DNA of 64,000 bases from assembly GCA_012861695.1 (NCBI GenBank), contig JAAOOA010000145.1:496001-560000 (forward strand), written 5' to 3'. This document shows positions 42,684 to 55,239 of the stretch, piece after piece. Position 1 is the stretch's first letter; every line of letters begins with the position of its first letter. This DNA is from Trematomus loennbergii. Its lineage: Eukaryota > Chordata > Actinopteri > Perciformes > Nototheniidae. The position numbers and the translations under genes are program-made. The notes beneath the pieces were generated by a model. The model did no database searches. It was given only the letters and a program-made list of their open reading frames with translations, and had not been told where the DNA came from.

Positions 42684-43575
42684 ACACACTGCTGCCACAA
42701 AGGGAGACACATGTAACACACACATGACATGAGGAGACACATTCACACACCTTGCATACACAGTACACACATATATAATATATATATATATACACACTAC
42801 AGTGTCTACAATAAGGCTCCTGTCTCGTAACACTGTCCATGTCCCTCCACCCTTGTCACCTGTGTATCTCAAAGGAAGTGAGGGGTAGCGGGAGCAGAGT
42901 TCAGCCATGCCTGCAGGACAAGTTGACGTTTCTATCCTCCTCCCTCTCGCTCTGTGTGTTCAGATCCACTCTGGGGGTCTGGGTGCAGCCCCTGCTCTCA
43001 CACTACTCCTCCTGGGGAAACCCTTTTACCTTTAATGTTCTTTAAGCAGCTGGATTTGCAAAATGTAATCATGGTGACCTGTATTGTTGACAAAGGTACA
43101 CGCTGATAGCCCCTCCCTCTGTAGGTGTGTGGCTTGTGTGGTAGTGAACAAAGACAAACGTAACCGTGCAGTCAGATATTCTTTCTCTCTCATCTCTGAA
43201 GTGTTTTTCAGATCATTCAGGAACTCTGGTCCTGCTTAGTGGCATGCCCCCATTTTAATACTGTGTGAAATGTGTCGGATATTCCCCTTTCCTCGACAGG
43301 GTTGGGTCTGAGGGTCACATGGACTGAGCTGCTGTAAGCCGGTCTTTACTAACGCATTAAGATGAGTAAAATACAAGGAAAGGAGGAAATTCAGATACAT
43401 TTACGTGTCGGAGCACAACCCCCCCCCCCCCCCTTTCTTTTAACCCTCCCCCTCATTAAGTTATTTTGTGGGAGGAGTCTTGTCAATCCAAACCCACTTT
43501 TTTTTTAATGGACTAAAACAATTTTGTTACTGTCGACATTTTCATGATGTCTGTTAATAAAAAATACCTATTATT
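42684..43575 (+). other. 3' UTR of the terminal exon
   Basis: It follows the stop at 42681-42683 and includes CA- and TA-rich patches (42715-42800) and a poly(A) signal AATAAA at 43556. The part from 43121 is duplicated at 479-1016. Confidence 0.7.
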
Positions 43576-43772
43576 CAGGTGGTTGTGTGGTTGTGTTATC
43601 GTTCATGGGGCTTTCCATGATGGGTGTGAACCAAATGTGTGATTTCCAATAACTGCAGCGTTAAGAGTCCAAAAGTAAAACAAAAAATATTGGAAAATAG
43701 GAATAAGCATTTCCAAAAATTACATGTTTTGATTTGTATTCTGCTTCAATCCATATTTGTTAGGCTTTTTAA
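43121..43772 (+). repeat. Duplicated 3'-UTR segment (copy 2, uninterrupted)
   Basis: It is the counterpart of 479-1016 plus 2208-2310. At about 43664-43669 (TTAAGAGTCC) it lacks the 1.19-kb transposon seen in copy 1, giving an unoccupied site. Confidence 0.85.
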
Positions 43773-45069
43773 TTTGCCACTTTCTTGCCACTGAAATGGA
43801 GGCATCCACTGAAGATTTAAATTAAAGTTGTTTTAACAGGGTGTCCGCGGGGTCTTAAAAACAGGATTCGTACGGGTGCTGAAAGTCCTTGAAAATGCTT
43901 GAAATTTCATGTGGTGTTTTCAAGGTTTGAAAAGTGCTTGGATTTTGGAGAAAGTGCTTGAAATTGTACTTGCTCTACTTTTATAATAAATAGCTGTCTG
44001 ACTGAATAGTTCACTTTTTTCGATAAAAAAAGAGAAAGAAGTCGGAGCGAGCTTAATTACTTTTCATAAAAAGACAGCTCCACTCCTTTTATACATATTT
44101 TGATATTTGAATCCTTTTTTTCAGTTGCAGATTTTCCGTTTTCAGATTCCGAACACTTATTTTTTCAGTTTCAAATCTTGTTTTTTCAGGTTTCACCGTT
44201 TTTTTCGCTTTCAAACTTTTGGCCCTGATATTGCTTGGGGGGGGGGCGGGGCTTACCAAAGAGTCGTTTAGCATCCTGAGTGACAGGCCGCCCTCTGTCA
44301 TGTTGCCTTCATGGATGTAAGGTAGCGCGAGAAATATATATAACTCAACACTTTCTATACACAATACTCCCGTGATTGGTGGGAAACCAAACTGATATCA
44401 GCGTCAAAGTTCCGTTAAGCGAGCTGTTGAGCATCGTAGTTCAGAATCAGATCAGAATCAGAAAACCTTTATTAGTCCCACAGAGGGGACATGTACGTTG
44501 TTACAGCAGAAAAGAGCCACTGACAGTTTAATGTTTCATATGTTACATGTGTAGCAAGATTAGAGTCCTAATCCCTTGTAAAGCGTATTCTCCTCGTTTG
44601 GCTCTTGTGAGCGTATCACCACCAGGGGGCACCCTATAAAAGGGCAGAGGTTTCTATCTGGCTGTCTCTTATTTGTTGGTACACAGACCCGCCCCACTTG
44701 CGTGTTTGCCGTGTTTGCTTCAGGAAAGGTTCTGCAATTTGCCAGCGTACCTCCGGGTGCAGCCTGTCAACGCAGCCATCAGCATGAAGCTCTCCCTCTC
44801 TGCGTCATCGATAGGAAAGCCTGATCGGTATGTGCGCTGTACGGCGATCTATTTAGTCAATCCACCTCATTACTTTTATTGATATTAACGCTGTATTTGT
44901 ATTTATTCATAAACCTAGGGCCAATCCAATGATTAAGGGACATCTGCTGTTTTGCTTCACCGGAGAAAGTGTGTTTATCGTCACAACTGCTGTTGATCCT
45001 GCCTAAATGTTTGGGCTACTGCTACCACATTGTTGCTTCTGATTGCTGCTTCTGGCCAGCTTTGCGTCG
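43773..45069. other. Repeat-rich intergenic stretch
   Basis: 43838-43990 holds two adjoining fish repeat ends (GTGTCCGCGGGGTCTTAAA and ATTCGTACGGGTGCTGAAA). 44110-44220 is TTTTTCAGTTTC-rich. 44447-44490 (TCAGAATCAGAAAACCTTTA) is the familiar 3' end of a retroelement. A TATA-like CTATAAAAGGGC lies at 44633. No gene is recognised. Confidence 0.45.
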
Positions 45070-45077
45070 CCTACTGC

Positions 45078-45715
45078 CATGGGCGGCGCCAGGATTTTTT
45101 GCTGCAGTAGTTTAGCAGTTGCTATATGACAGTACGGCGTTGCTAGTTAATTTTCAAAATAAATAAACAAACAATACCAGTGGGCCAAGCACGAGCCTGT
45201 TCATATTGTAGCGTTCACCGCTATTCAAGATCACAGATCACGAGCCTTCAATGTCGAAAACGTTCTCTTTATTTTATGGTATTGACGGCCACAGCCACGC
45301 CTTACAGAGCCAATCAATAGTATAACACTCATTATGACTTTTCCGCACACTCGAACACAACTCCTACCGTCTCGTACTCCCTACACACACACCTGGAAGG
45401 GGCGGTCTCTCCCTAACTCCCACCAACAACATTACCTAAATAACTTTACAAATGTAGTATGTGCACATCTGATAACTGTAATAACTATTAACTTGGACAC
45501 GCTACAATATTATCATTAATATTTACATTAAAACATTCCTTTGACACTTTGCAAGGTAAGCACAACCAAAATAAGTTTGTAAAAGCAGAATTTGAACACT
45601 GTTTCTGTGCTCCTACAATATTTGTGTATAATACCATTACACCCTAAGCGTACACAATAGCGATCGTTCACTGTTTCAACTGGCATGCTGTGGCATTTAA
45701 CCTCAACACCACACT

Positions 45716-45752
<37 letters not shown>

Positions 45753-46039
45753 GTTTTTCCGGCTGGACCGTCTCCATTGGAGATCGCAGCCGTTTACGCT
45801 GACTTGTGAGAAATCTTTCCATTTTCGATCTGTGTTCACATACTGAGAATTATAACAACATTAGCCAAGTAACAGTTCACGCTTTAACTTGCAATGACCC
45901 CTGATAGATCTCGCGAGAATGTGTATAAATATATATATAGATACATTTTCATAACAAAACAATGGGTTGCTAAGCCGTTGCTAGGCCAATTGTTGGAGTT
46001 GCTATAGCAACTCCCAGCTACCCCCTGGCGCCGCCCCTG
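45078..46039 (+). mobile_element. hAT-type MITE (GGGCGGCGCCAGG ends), perfect target duplication
   Basis: Ends CATGGGCGGCGCCAGG / CCTGGCGCCGCCCCTG are flanked by the perfect 8-bp repeat CCTACTGC (45070-45077 and 46040-46047). Length 962 bp. A (CA)n tract sits at 45720-45750. No transposase. Confidence 0.88.
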
Positions 46040-46047
46040 CCTACTGC

Positions 46048-46642
46048 GGAGGCTCGCTCACACACCAGGCCGATATCGGTTGTCTGGCGACAACGCGTTC
46101 CTTGTCGCCCAAAGTCAATTTGGTGTGTCCCGAACCCTCGGCCGTGACACACCTTATTTGGCCTTTCACGGTCGACACCCGGCCGATTGGTGTCGGACAC
46201 AAGCTATCAGGCCAAGAAACCACTCTGATCAGCTGTTCAGCTAGCAAATGAGAAGCGAAACGGAAGTGAGGGACATAAACAAACGATTTAAGAAGGCACA
46301 GGACAGCAGCTAAACCCAGCAGGTGATACTTTAGTTTAAAGACATCAAACATAGCCCTTAAATGTCCTCTCTTACCTCCCACACATAGCAGGGACATCTC
46401 TGATATCGGCGGGAGCGTCCCCGGCTGTCCTCTGCTGAGAGCTCCGTGATTTTTTGGTCAAGTCCGGTTTATTTGTCAGTATAAAGTTGCAGGATTAGTC
46501 TCAAGTACCTCAACATTGTCCTTAAGTACAGTGTCTAAGTAAATGAGATACTGTCTACTGCTGTTCATTTACCTATTGTGAGTCGCCTCGGATAAAAGCA
46601 TCACATGGAAATGTAAATTTAGCAAGAAGTGGCCATTATTAC
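46048..46642. other. Unassigned stretch ending in a SINE-tail motif
   Basis: 46048-46450 is GC-balanced and may continue the sequence at 44700-45069 that the MITE splits, but I recognise no gene. At 46577-46605 GTGAGTCGCCTCGGATAAAAGC resembles the conserved tail of many fish SINEs. Confidence 0.4.
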
Positions 46643-47123
46643 ATTACATACAGGGGTTAAGTTGGGATTTGATATGTGGGGGGGCTCTGTGTGGAGGTGC
46701 GAGAGGGGGGCGGAGGTCGAGGATCTCATTATTTGACCTTAAGGGATATACACTGTGGCCCTAAAGCAACTGCTCCATTATCTGTATCAAATGCACACAT
46801 TGATGCCACCAAATGTCACAATACAAATAGAAAGTACTACAAATAAACTGGAATTAATTTACATCTTAAATTATTAATATATACACAAAAAAAGGTTTAC
46901 AAATATCCAACCTTCAAATTGCTTTTTTAAATCAACACTGCTCTGCACACTTGCTAAAGAACATTTGTGTGGAAATCTCAATTCATTTGTAGGGCTGCGT
47001 GAGTATGGCCAAAAGTATGGGAGTAAATCTCACTGTAAACTATTTAATCATCACCAAATTCTGTGTTATTATGACCGATCATAACTCAGCTTTATGCAGA
47101 CATACATTTAGCATGGGTGTACA

Positions 47124-47758
47124 GGGCCGGTTTTTGGCATAGGCGACATAGGCGGTCGCCAAGGGCGCCAGATCTGGGGGGCGCTGCGCTGGCAGCTCTG
47201 GGAGGGAAAAAAACATTTTGACCGTTTGCGCTCATCCTAATTTCGGCCTTGATGTAACAACATTCATAATTAAGTAAATGTAACACCCTTTTCACCCCGG
47301 TTACACTTTTCATTTGCCCTGTACGATGGGCTGTAAGTGATGAAAGTGGGGGGTGTTGGCTTATCAGGCGTCCGCAGCTCACAGCCAAAGTGGGCGTGGG
47401 AGCGAGCGAGAGAGATAAATGCAATTTATGTAAACAAATATTTCCAAGGCACTCCTTTATAATTATTTGGATAAACAGGTTTGAAATCATTTCAATGTAT
47501 ACTATAGGACAGTAAACCAGAAATATCGTTTAAAACTTGAGAGATAAAAAATATGCATAAATAAATGTTAACTAGGTAAAATAAGATATGAATGAACAAC
47601 AAAAATAAAATAAGTTACATTTATTTGTTATTGGCTATGGTAGGTTATTGGTTATATTCACATATTTGGTTATTAAAATGTAAACCGATCTTTTCATATG
47701 GGTGTTTAGAGTTGTACCCCCTTGATCTAGTCTCCAGTAATGTGTGCTTAAAGTGCAC
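47124..47758 (+). mobile_element. CAGGGCCGGTTTTTGG repeat, copy 1 (truncated)
   Basis: It starts CAGGGCCGGTTTTTGGCATA and matches 49741-50285 (CGACATAGGCGGTCGCC...GTGCTTAAAGTGCACC) but diverges at 47758 and lacks the right end. Confidence 0.7.
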
Positions 47759-48196
47759 CAGATTGAAGCATTTTACTTTACATTTTCAAACATTTCTTCC
47801 CGGGGGGGCATACCCCGGACCCCCCTACAGGATGTGACGTCCACTCCCCAATTAAAATATGTTCATACAATACTGAATACATTTGAAGCCTTGTTGATGT
47901 ATATTACCTATGTCAATAAGTTTCAGTTTTTGTAGTGTATTGGTCTCTTTGTAGAGATTTTCATTTATTCTTTATATATTCTATTGTGTATTCCTTGGAT
48001 ACTTTTATCTTTTCTACTGTACGATTGAAGTAAATGTGGGAAGCGTTTAACAACAGCCATTTACTTCAAAGATTTTTCCCAATGTTATTCTTATTTTGTT
48101 AATCCTGGAAGAATGCCAGAAAAAAAGACATTCTCTTCAAGAATAAAAAAAAACATGACATTATTCATTGTGATAACAAATTAAATAAGTTGTTAG

Positions 48197-49723
48197 CAGG
48201 GATGCAAACTCATCAGGTATGAAAAAGGTGACAAGGATCCGAGCCCCCGACCCCACGGAATATCGGTTTTAAAATGAGGAATAACAGAGGATTTAGCAGT
48301 CAGAACAACTAAAGCAGCAGTGGTAATAATAACAGAAACGCCAAAGAGTCACATCTAATAGAAATGTATAAAAGCATTTATTTTAATTGTGTAGCAGTCA
48401 GTTTATGATTTTGGCAGCACTGTTGAGCATTTTGAAAATGTATTTTCATGCCTCTGTGCAAGGCTGTCTTTCTATCTTTATAGCCAGTGGTGTAAAGTAA
48501 CTAAGTTCATAAACTCAAGTGCTATACTTGGGTACAATTTTGAGATACCTTTTTTTTTTAACATACTATGTTTGCTACTTTGTTCTTCTTCTCCTCTACA
48601 GTTCAGAGGTAAATGGTGTACTTTTCCTCCACTACATGTATTTAATACCTTTAGTTACTTCACAGATCTGGATGAATGATGTGAAATATAATCAAGTGTT
48701 AAATCAGACTTTAGTTCTACCTGGAGTAAATTCACAAGCTACCCTGCAGTATACAAAGTCATTCAAACTAGCTGCACCTTTACCAGCTTGAGAACACTTT
48801 AATGATCAATCATTATAAAACATATCATATATATTATTCTGAAATGGACCAATCTGCACAATGACTACTTTTACTGTCACTACTTTAACTATATTTTGAT
48901 GATGATACTTTTCTACTTTTACTTGAGTAACATTTTGAATGCAGGACTTTTACTGTAACAGAGTATTCCTACACTCTGGTACTTCTACTTGTACTCAAGT
49001 ACAAGATCTGAGTACTTCTACTTTTACTCAAGAACAAGATCTGAGTACTTCTACTTTTACTCAAGTACAAGATCTGAGTACTTCTACTTTTACTCTAGTA
49101 CAAGATCGGAGTGCTTCTACTTTTACTCAAGTACAAGATATATACTTATACCACCTCCGTTTATAGGCTATGAAATAAACTATTTGAAAACGAAGGCTAA
49201 AGCTAACGTTAGCAGATAGTGACAATGTATGCTAGTTAGCTAGCTCAACGATTCATTAAATAATATTGCGACAGAAACACTTTTCAGTGCACATCACGCT
49301 CTGCCACTCCGACAGGGAGCTCTGCTCTGAACACCTGAACGGCCCGCTCTGAACACCTGAACGGCCGTTCTAACAGCTGTTCACCAGCGGTCCAGTCTGT
49401 GCCACAGTGACTCCGGACCGCACAGTTAATATTAACGAACGCACCGTAGGTAATGTAGCTGCTGAAGCTAGACCCTCATACCGGAGCAGCAGAGTCTTAT
49501 TATACATCGATGAGCAGAGCCGACAGGCAGGAAGACTTGTGCTCGCGCTTCATTATAATATATAAAAAAAGAACACCATGCGTGTCATGATGGCACATAA
49601 CAGCTCACGGCCGCAGATTACTCCGGGTCCCAGACCCCCCCATACCCCAAAAATATTTTTATTGCAGATCTACATGAATCACACAAACGAATTTTGCCGA
49701 AAGGTGACAAGTTTGCATCCCTG
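48197..49723 (+). mobile_element. hAT-like element (CAGGGATGCAAACT ends)
   Basis: CAGGGATGCAAACT / AGTTTGCATCCCTG are perfect 14-bp ends. The flanks share TGTTAG (left GTTGTTAG, right TGTTAGGT), an imperfect duplication. A second element (48485-49159) is nested inside. Confidence 0.75.
48485..49159 (+). mobile_element. hAT-like MITE (CAGTGGTGTAAAG end) with tandem repeats
   Basis: It starts CAGTGGTGTAAAGTAAC and ends TTATACCACCTCCG, with flanks TTTATAGC (48477-48484) and TTTATAGG (49160-49167), 7 of 8 alike. Near its right end a 35-bp unit (GTACTTCTACTTTTACTCAA plus GTACAAGATCTGA) is repeated about five times (48965-49140). Related fragments: 39928-40250 and 60001-60160. Confidence 0.8.
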
Positions 49724-49737
49724 TGTTAGGTTAAGTC

Positions 49738-50336
49738 AAGGCCGGTTTTTGGCATAGGCGACATAGGCGGTCGCCTAGGCGCCAGATCTGGGGGGCGCTG
49801 CGCTGGCAGCTCTGGAGGAAAAAAACATTTTTGACTGTTTGCGCTCATCCTAATTTTCGGCCTTGATGTAACAACATTCATAATTAAGTAAATGTAACAC
49901 CCTTTTCACCCCGGTTACACTTTTCATTTGCCCTGTACGATGCAGAGATAAATGCAATTTATGTAAACAAATATTCCAAGGCACTCCTTTATAATTATGG
50001 GATAAACAGGTTTGAAATCATTTCAATGTATACTATAGGACAGTAAACCAGAAATATCGTTTAAAACTTGAGATAAAAAAATATGCATAAATAAATGTTA
50101 ACTAGGTAAAATAAGATATGAATGAACAAAAATAAAATAAGTTACATTTATTTGTTATTGGCTATGGTAGGTTATTGGTTATGTTCACATATTTGGTTAT
50201 TAAAATGTAAACCGATTTTCATATGGGTGTTTAGAGTTGTACCCCCTACAGTAGATCAGGTCTCTAGTAATGTGTGCTTAAAGTGCACCTGCTAAAATCT
50301 CGCCAAGGGCAGCAAATTGGTTATAACCGGCCCTGA
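49738..50336 (+). mobile_element. CAGGGCCGG repeat, copy 2 (both ends)
   Basis: It runs from AAGGCCGGTTTTTGGCATAG to TTATAACCGGCCCTG. The right end is intact; the left has lost the first bases. It is internally deleted compared with copy 1 near 49945. Confidence 0.7.
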
Positions 50337-50734
50337 TGGTGTAGGAAACGGGCTCCGTGTTACAAGACGGGTCGGGGGTTTAGCGGTACCGCTGCAGACT
50401 CGCTGCAGACTCGCTGCAGACTCTCTGCACACACACATGCACACACCGCTGCAGACTCTCTGCACGAAGGAGCCGCGGTGCTGCAGCTCCTGATCGGAGC
50501 AGAGACACACGTTCACTAAGTGGAAAAACTAATCCTCACAGAGATCTGCTATTTTAAAGTAAAGTCAACACATATCGACCCTAAATAAAGTCTATATTAA
50601 GAACGAGAGATGTTTTAAACATATGGCTTAAAAACAAATGACAAATGAGCGAGGGTGATAACGTCAGAGCATCGTCCTATGTGCCGGGGCTGAGCCCCGG
50701 ACAGCCCCGGCCCAATTTAACCCCTGATTACATA

Positions 50735-51080
50735 CATTACTACATTGCTGACTCAATAAACTACACACCCGCCAGAACACTGCGATCATCAGATGCAGGT
50801 CTATTAACTGTGATTTTATAGTATGTCTGCACTTTATGTGCTCATTTCATCATTCATGTATTTTTATATTCTAAAACATGTTTTCGATGGACGAGAGTGA
50901 AAATGGAACGCACACGCTATTTGCTGTTTGTTTATATCACAGTCTGTTCTTCTTCTCTTTCTTCCGGTTTTTGAATGACGAATACAAACTACCACCGCCT
51001 GCTGGTAAGGACAGTTATTGCCACTCACGCATGCGCAGTTCGTACGTGCTCGGCTGAAGTCTTTGCGGTGTGTTCCAGTC
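50735..51080. other. Unassigned stretch
   Basis: No gene seen. The end part (CACTCACGCATGCGCAG at 51021) adjoins the dispersed repeat. Confidence 0.3.
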
Positions 51081-51565
51081 ATGGATGTATAATAAGAACT
51101 GGATACAGCGTGGAAGGCGGGGCCTCATTCATTCCTATGAGAGTTGCTCATTCGCGCATGATGATAAAATGGCCCAACTTTTGAGAGAGCGAAACGTCAC
51201 AAATTACCCGGCATGCCTGAGAAGTACCCGTATGTGCGCTCATAGCGCATGCGCAACTTTAACCATGCCCCCCAAAATGCTCGTTCACGTCAATTTGCGT
51301 ACACGTAACAGCACTGCACGTTCATGACAGCATGGTAATGGTTTGTTATTATGATAGATTTGATATTAACGAGGCGGCAGCTAGCGGTTAGCTAGTAATT
51401 ATGCTAATTTACACATCAATAGTTATGTACTTTTATATTACGCTGTAACAGGATCTAGTGATATCCAAGCAACAGAGCTTCATTTAGCATGAAATAATTA
51501 TTGCACTGTATATATATATGTATATGTATGTATGTGTATATATACATATGTGTATATACATATAC

Positions 51566-52106
51566 TAGGGCTGTCAAGTTAACGCGTTAATAACGCGTTA
51601 ACGCAAAAAAAAAATAACGCCACTAATTATTTTAACGCGATTAACGCATGTGTATTTTTGTCCTCGGCCGCCGTAGTTTCAGAGCGCATCGAGTGTAAAA
51701 TACCATCTACAAGCTGATGCTGACAGCCCGCTCCTGCAGCCCGCTTGTGGCAGACCACACTTCCACGCTCACTGGCAGGCCCGGACTGGCCATCGGGAGG
51801 ACCGGGAGGGAGTGTGTATGTGTGGCGCGACTCGCGCGAGCGAGGCACACCTTACGTGTTGTTAGCATAGATGGTGCTAGCTAGCTGCGCTAACGGAATA
51901 AGGAGCTGTTTCAATTACATTTCGCCGACAACTGCGCCGAGCACTTGACTTTATGCAGGTAGCCAGACAGTGGGACATTGTACGAAAAGTCAGCACACTC
52001 AGCACGGATAGTACGCGCAACATGATTGCAGAGTCCAGGCAGCTCCCGTTCGAGCATATATGCCTTGAGCTGCCCATCACAGTGTCTCCACATTCATTCA
52101 TTCATT

Positions 52107-52190
<84 letters not shown>
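51566..52190 (+). mobile_element. hAT-like derivative (TAGGGCTGTCA end), copy 2, right end lost
   Basis: The left end TAGGGCTGTCAAGTTAACGCG matches 4073 but with two instead of five tandem units. The transposase fragment at 51910-52080 is shared, as is a CA tract (52111-52187). The right half present at 4816-5098 is missing. Confidence 0.8.
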
Positions 52191-52680
52191 TCATATGACC
52201 AATATAGACAGAAGAGCAACATTTATTTGAACATTTAAGTCAATGATACCATTCCTAGGTGAACTTAACATCCGTATGGAGTCAGATCAGTCTCAATATT
52301 AATAAATGCTCACAGAAGGATTCACAAATGTATTTTGCGATTTATATATAAATGACTCTCCACAACAATACTCTCAATGCACTCACAAATAATTATTGTT
52401 GTATATAAATGTACAAAAAATGGGCATTTAAACTGCTTTTTATTAATTCAAAGACGGCTCTGAATTAATAATCAAATATGTTTCCTTTCTTACTACTGGA
52501 TGAAATTACAAATGTACCCATCATTTTCCTCATGCTAGTATAGCCACATCAAACCACCTGTTAAAATGCACCAAAATACAGGAAATCTATTTTTTTTTTC
52601 CACCCCCACACCCCCCGTTAAAAATGTCCCCCCCACATTCAGGATGCTTCCTACGTCCATGATATATATATATATATACA
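52191..52680. other. AT-rich insertion remainder
   Basis: No counterpart in copy 1 of the dispersed repeat and no recognised features, except a C-rich patch (52602-52635) and a short (TA)n at 52662-52678. A 13-bp GTGCAATAAG(C/A)AGC-like motif is duplicated at 52681-52712. Confidence 0.4.
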
Positions 52681-53262
52681 GTGCAATAAGCTTCTTAGTG
52701 CAATAAGAAGCTACAGGGACGTTAATCTACGTCGGTAATATTAACTTTATTTAATACAACATTTACGGTACAAGATTTAATCATACAGCCCATGTAGTAT
52801 ACTATTTTACAAATGATGAATTACAGCAAACATGTGCAATATATCCATATTACAGCTCCGTGGGCTGGCAGTAAGGCGATATGGGTCCGTTCTTATTGTG
52901 CATCCATGGGTAAAGATAAACGCATGTAGTGCTGAACACGTAACATGAACGTGCCAGCGGCGGCGGTCCCGCGGGTTAGATGCGCGTTCATAATGCAGAG
53001 GGAAATAACTCACAGAATAACGTTATTAGCACATTTTACAACTTGAGGAATGAATGTTTTTAATAAGGGCTATACAAGTGTTCATACTGGGTAGTTTATT
53101 TAGTTTAAAAAAATTATCCAACGATTTACAGACCACTCTTTCCCCATGTAAGTCAATGGGAAAAAAGTGTTTCCGGGCCTGGCAACCAAAAGGAAGTGTA
53201 GTACCGCCGTTTGGCCACCACGAATATTTTCATCTGAGTCCGGCGCACTTCCTGGGGACTTG

Positions 53263-53797
53263 GTTCCAGTGCGACACATGGCCAAGACGCAGGAGAACTC
53301 GTCGATGGAACTGTCGGTGTCGGCGAGTTCTCTGGTGACGGCCTGGTGTGTCAGGGCACGCTGCTTTAACTGCACGCCTTCCTGCTGCCTTGCTTGGGCC
53401 GACACTCGAAGTGTGGAAGTCACTGAACAACTTGTTTAAATTAGTTTGTTTATTTTATTCTAGTTAATTGTTTATTTTGTTTAACTGAACCTTTTCTCTT
53501 GTGATTGTTTTATTCTTAAATGTTACACAAGTTGTTATCTGTTTGAGAACATATTTGCTATTGTGTTTGTTTATTACTTTGATGTACTTATTTAGCCCCC
53601 ATTAACTGCGTTTCCCTCTTTGTTTCCCTACTTAGTTACTGAGAGCTGAAGGTGGTGGTGCTGGTGTCCAAGGTGGTGGTTTTCCTCTCTTCTTTTGTGT
53701 TGATGTGCTCCCCCGGGATTTATTTCCTGCACGTATGATGGGGTGATTTAAGTTTGGTGTTGTTTGGGGATCCTTCCACTCACTCGTCGACCCTATC
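53263..53797. other. Unassigned stretch left of the TAGACCCTCC element
   Basis: 53263-53440 has long open frames on both strands but no known domain. It probably continues at 54876-55000 (CCCCACTGGTAAGCC...), where a mini-intron-like GTAAG..CTACAG and an AATAAA (54980) occur. It may be the 3' part of an old retroelement. Confidence 0.3.
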
Positions 53798-54136
53798 TAG
53801 ACCCTCCAGAAAAACGCGGGCTAAAATCCTTGATTATGCGGGCTAAAATCCTTGATTATGCGGGCTAAAATCCTTGATTATGCGATAAACATGCGGGGTT
53901 TTTATATGATTTTATGCGGTGAAGTTGCGAAATATGCGGAAATATGCTAAATATGCGAAAGTTGCGAAATATGCGGGAGGCGGAAAAAAGGTGATTCTTC
54001 TCCCACACCCTGTTACTAGGCTACTACTGAATGAAAGTGAGCCCTTTTAAAGAGTTCCTATGATAAACAAGCATACTAGAAGCAAGCAACATCACAAAGT
54101 GTTATTTATGTATTTATATATGGGCTATTTTAATCA

Positions 54137-54145
<9 letters not shown>

Positions 54146-54171
<26 letters not shown>

Positions 54172-54175
54172 ACCA

Positions 54176-54228
<53 letters not shown>
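54146..54228 (+). repeat. (CA)n microsatellite in the hAT-like element
   Basis: About 80 bp of CA with one ACC interruption. Reads through it are artefacts. Confidence 0.95.
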
Positions 54229-54229
<1 letters not shown>

Positions 54230-54290
54230 TCTCCGCCTCATTCTGTTTTCATTTACTCGTTATCTGACCAGCTTCAATCTTGTAGGCTAC

Positions 54291-54494
54291 TCACCTCGTT
54301 TCTTGTAGCCCTCGAAAGGGTTTGGAGGTTGATGCCTCGGTGAACGTGAGTTGTTTGACTTTCTTGTCCGCAGCAGCAGAAAGCATTTTCGAATGTTTGA
54401 ATGAATCAAAGTGGGTCGTCACCGTCGATTTTCTCTTATGCTCCAACACACAGTTGCACGGGGTGCAGAATAGTTTCCCCCCACTTTCGTGCAA
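54291..54494 (-). pseudogene. CGGBP1-like BED-type zinc finger fragment
   Basis: It reads MHESGGKLFCTPCNCVLEHK then RKSTVTTHFDSFKHSKML: a C-x2-C...H-x4-H pattern as in the N terminus of CGGBP1-like, hAT-derived proteins. It opens a transposase whose remainder is deleted. The stop follows at 54291. Confidence 0.6.
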
Positions 54495-54875
54495 GACATC
54501 GGGGTACTGCTTTGCCGGTCTTTAGCAGAAATGTTCGTAGGCAAATGAGATGGATTCGATTTTTTCATCTTGGTCAGAGCCGTATAATAGTATATAATAA
54601 TAATAGTATAATAGTATATAATAATCTATATGGCGCTGATCTTGTTGTTTTCTCTCTCGTGTGAGTTCCACACATTCACTCTACGGTGTTGTTTACCTGC
54701 GCGAGCTGATGACATCACTACTTCACGTTAACTTTTTTTCCCCTCAACTTTGTGTGGAAACATGCGGGGATTATGCGATCTTTTAATAAATATGCGCCCT
54801 TTTAAAAATCTGCGCCATTTTGCGATTATGCGGTAAATTATGCGATCGCATAATCGCGTTTTTCTGGAGGGTCTA

Positions 54876-55239
54876 CCTATCCCCCCACTGGTAAGCCTCA
54901 GCCCCTAATTCATTTTTCCCTTTGTGCTACAGCCCTGTGGACTGTTTTAAACTGCATTTTAAACTATTGAGTTGTGCTAAATAAAATGGTATATTTTTGA
55001 TAAATTGAAACCACGTCTCCGGCTCCATTAGTATTCGAACCTATGTGTCCTCTGAAAAAAGTGTTAATATTTCCTTGGGTGAAACTCCCAAGGTGGCGTT
55101 GTCGGAATTGTGAATGGTGTAATCAAACACTTTAACAAATACATTCACCTATCCTCCCCTCTGCGGCTACTGCCACACATGCAAAAAAAGTATTTAAAGT
55201 AAAAAAAGTTATATGATAAAAAGATATAATAAATAAAAA
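54876..55239. other. Boundary region and possible L1 3' end
   Basis: 54876-55010 continues the unassigned sequence at 53797. From about 55050 an AT-rich stretch may be the L1 3' UTR. No poly(A) or target duplication could be fixed. Confidence 0.35.

Larger units (their letters stand above)
46651..50726 (+). mobile_element. hAT-type element (CAGGGGTTAA ends), 4.1 kb with nested inserts
   Basis: Ends CAGGGGTTAAGTTGGG / CCCAATTTAACCCCTG are flanked by the perfect 8-bp duplication ATTACATA (46643-46650 and 50727-50734). Inside are two copies of a CAGGGCCGGTTTTTGG repeat and an element at 48197-49723. Its own transposase is not visible, so it was non-autonomous or has been displaced. Confidence 0.85.
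51081..53262 (+). repeat. Dispersed repeat, copy 2 (unoccupied hAT site, own insertion)
   Basis: It contains ATGGATGTATAATAAGAACTGG with a single ATAATAAG (51089-51096), where copy 1 has the 2.08-kb hAT MITE. 51097-51540 and 52680-53262 match 7649-8080 and 8283-8855. Between them is an extra 1.1 kb with a partial TAGGGCTGTCA element. Confidence 0.8.
53798..54875 (-). mobile_element. hAT-like element with 21-bp perfect ends and a zinc-finger fossil
   Basis: TAGACCCTCCAGAAAAACGC(G) is repeated inverted at 54855-54875. The flanks share CCTATC, so a duplication is likely but not exact. The left third has three 27-bp units (GGGCTAAAATCCTTGATTAT, 53818-53883) and many ATGCG(G) motifs. On the - strand 54494-54291 encodes a zinc finger. 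Confidence 0.8.

Noticed and set aside
44620..45070. LTR promoter (CTATAAAAGGGC) of a retrotransposon
   Set aside because: No matching second LTR, primer site or coding region was found, so only mentioned in passing.
53100..53439. Overlapping 90-107-codon ORFs on both strands
   Set aside because: They straddle the end of a dispersed repeat, have no recognised domain and are not shared with copy 1.
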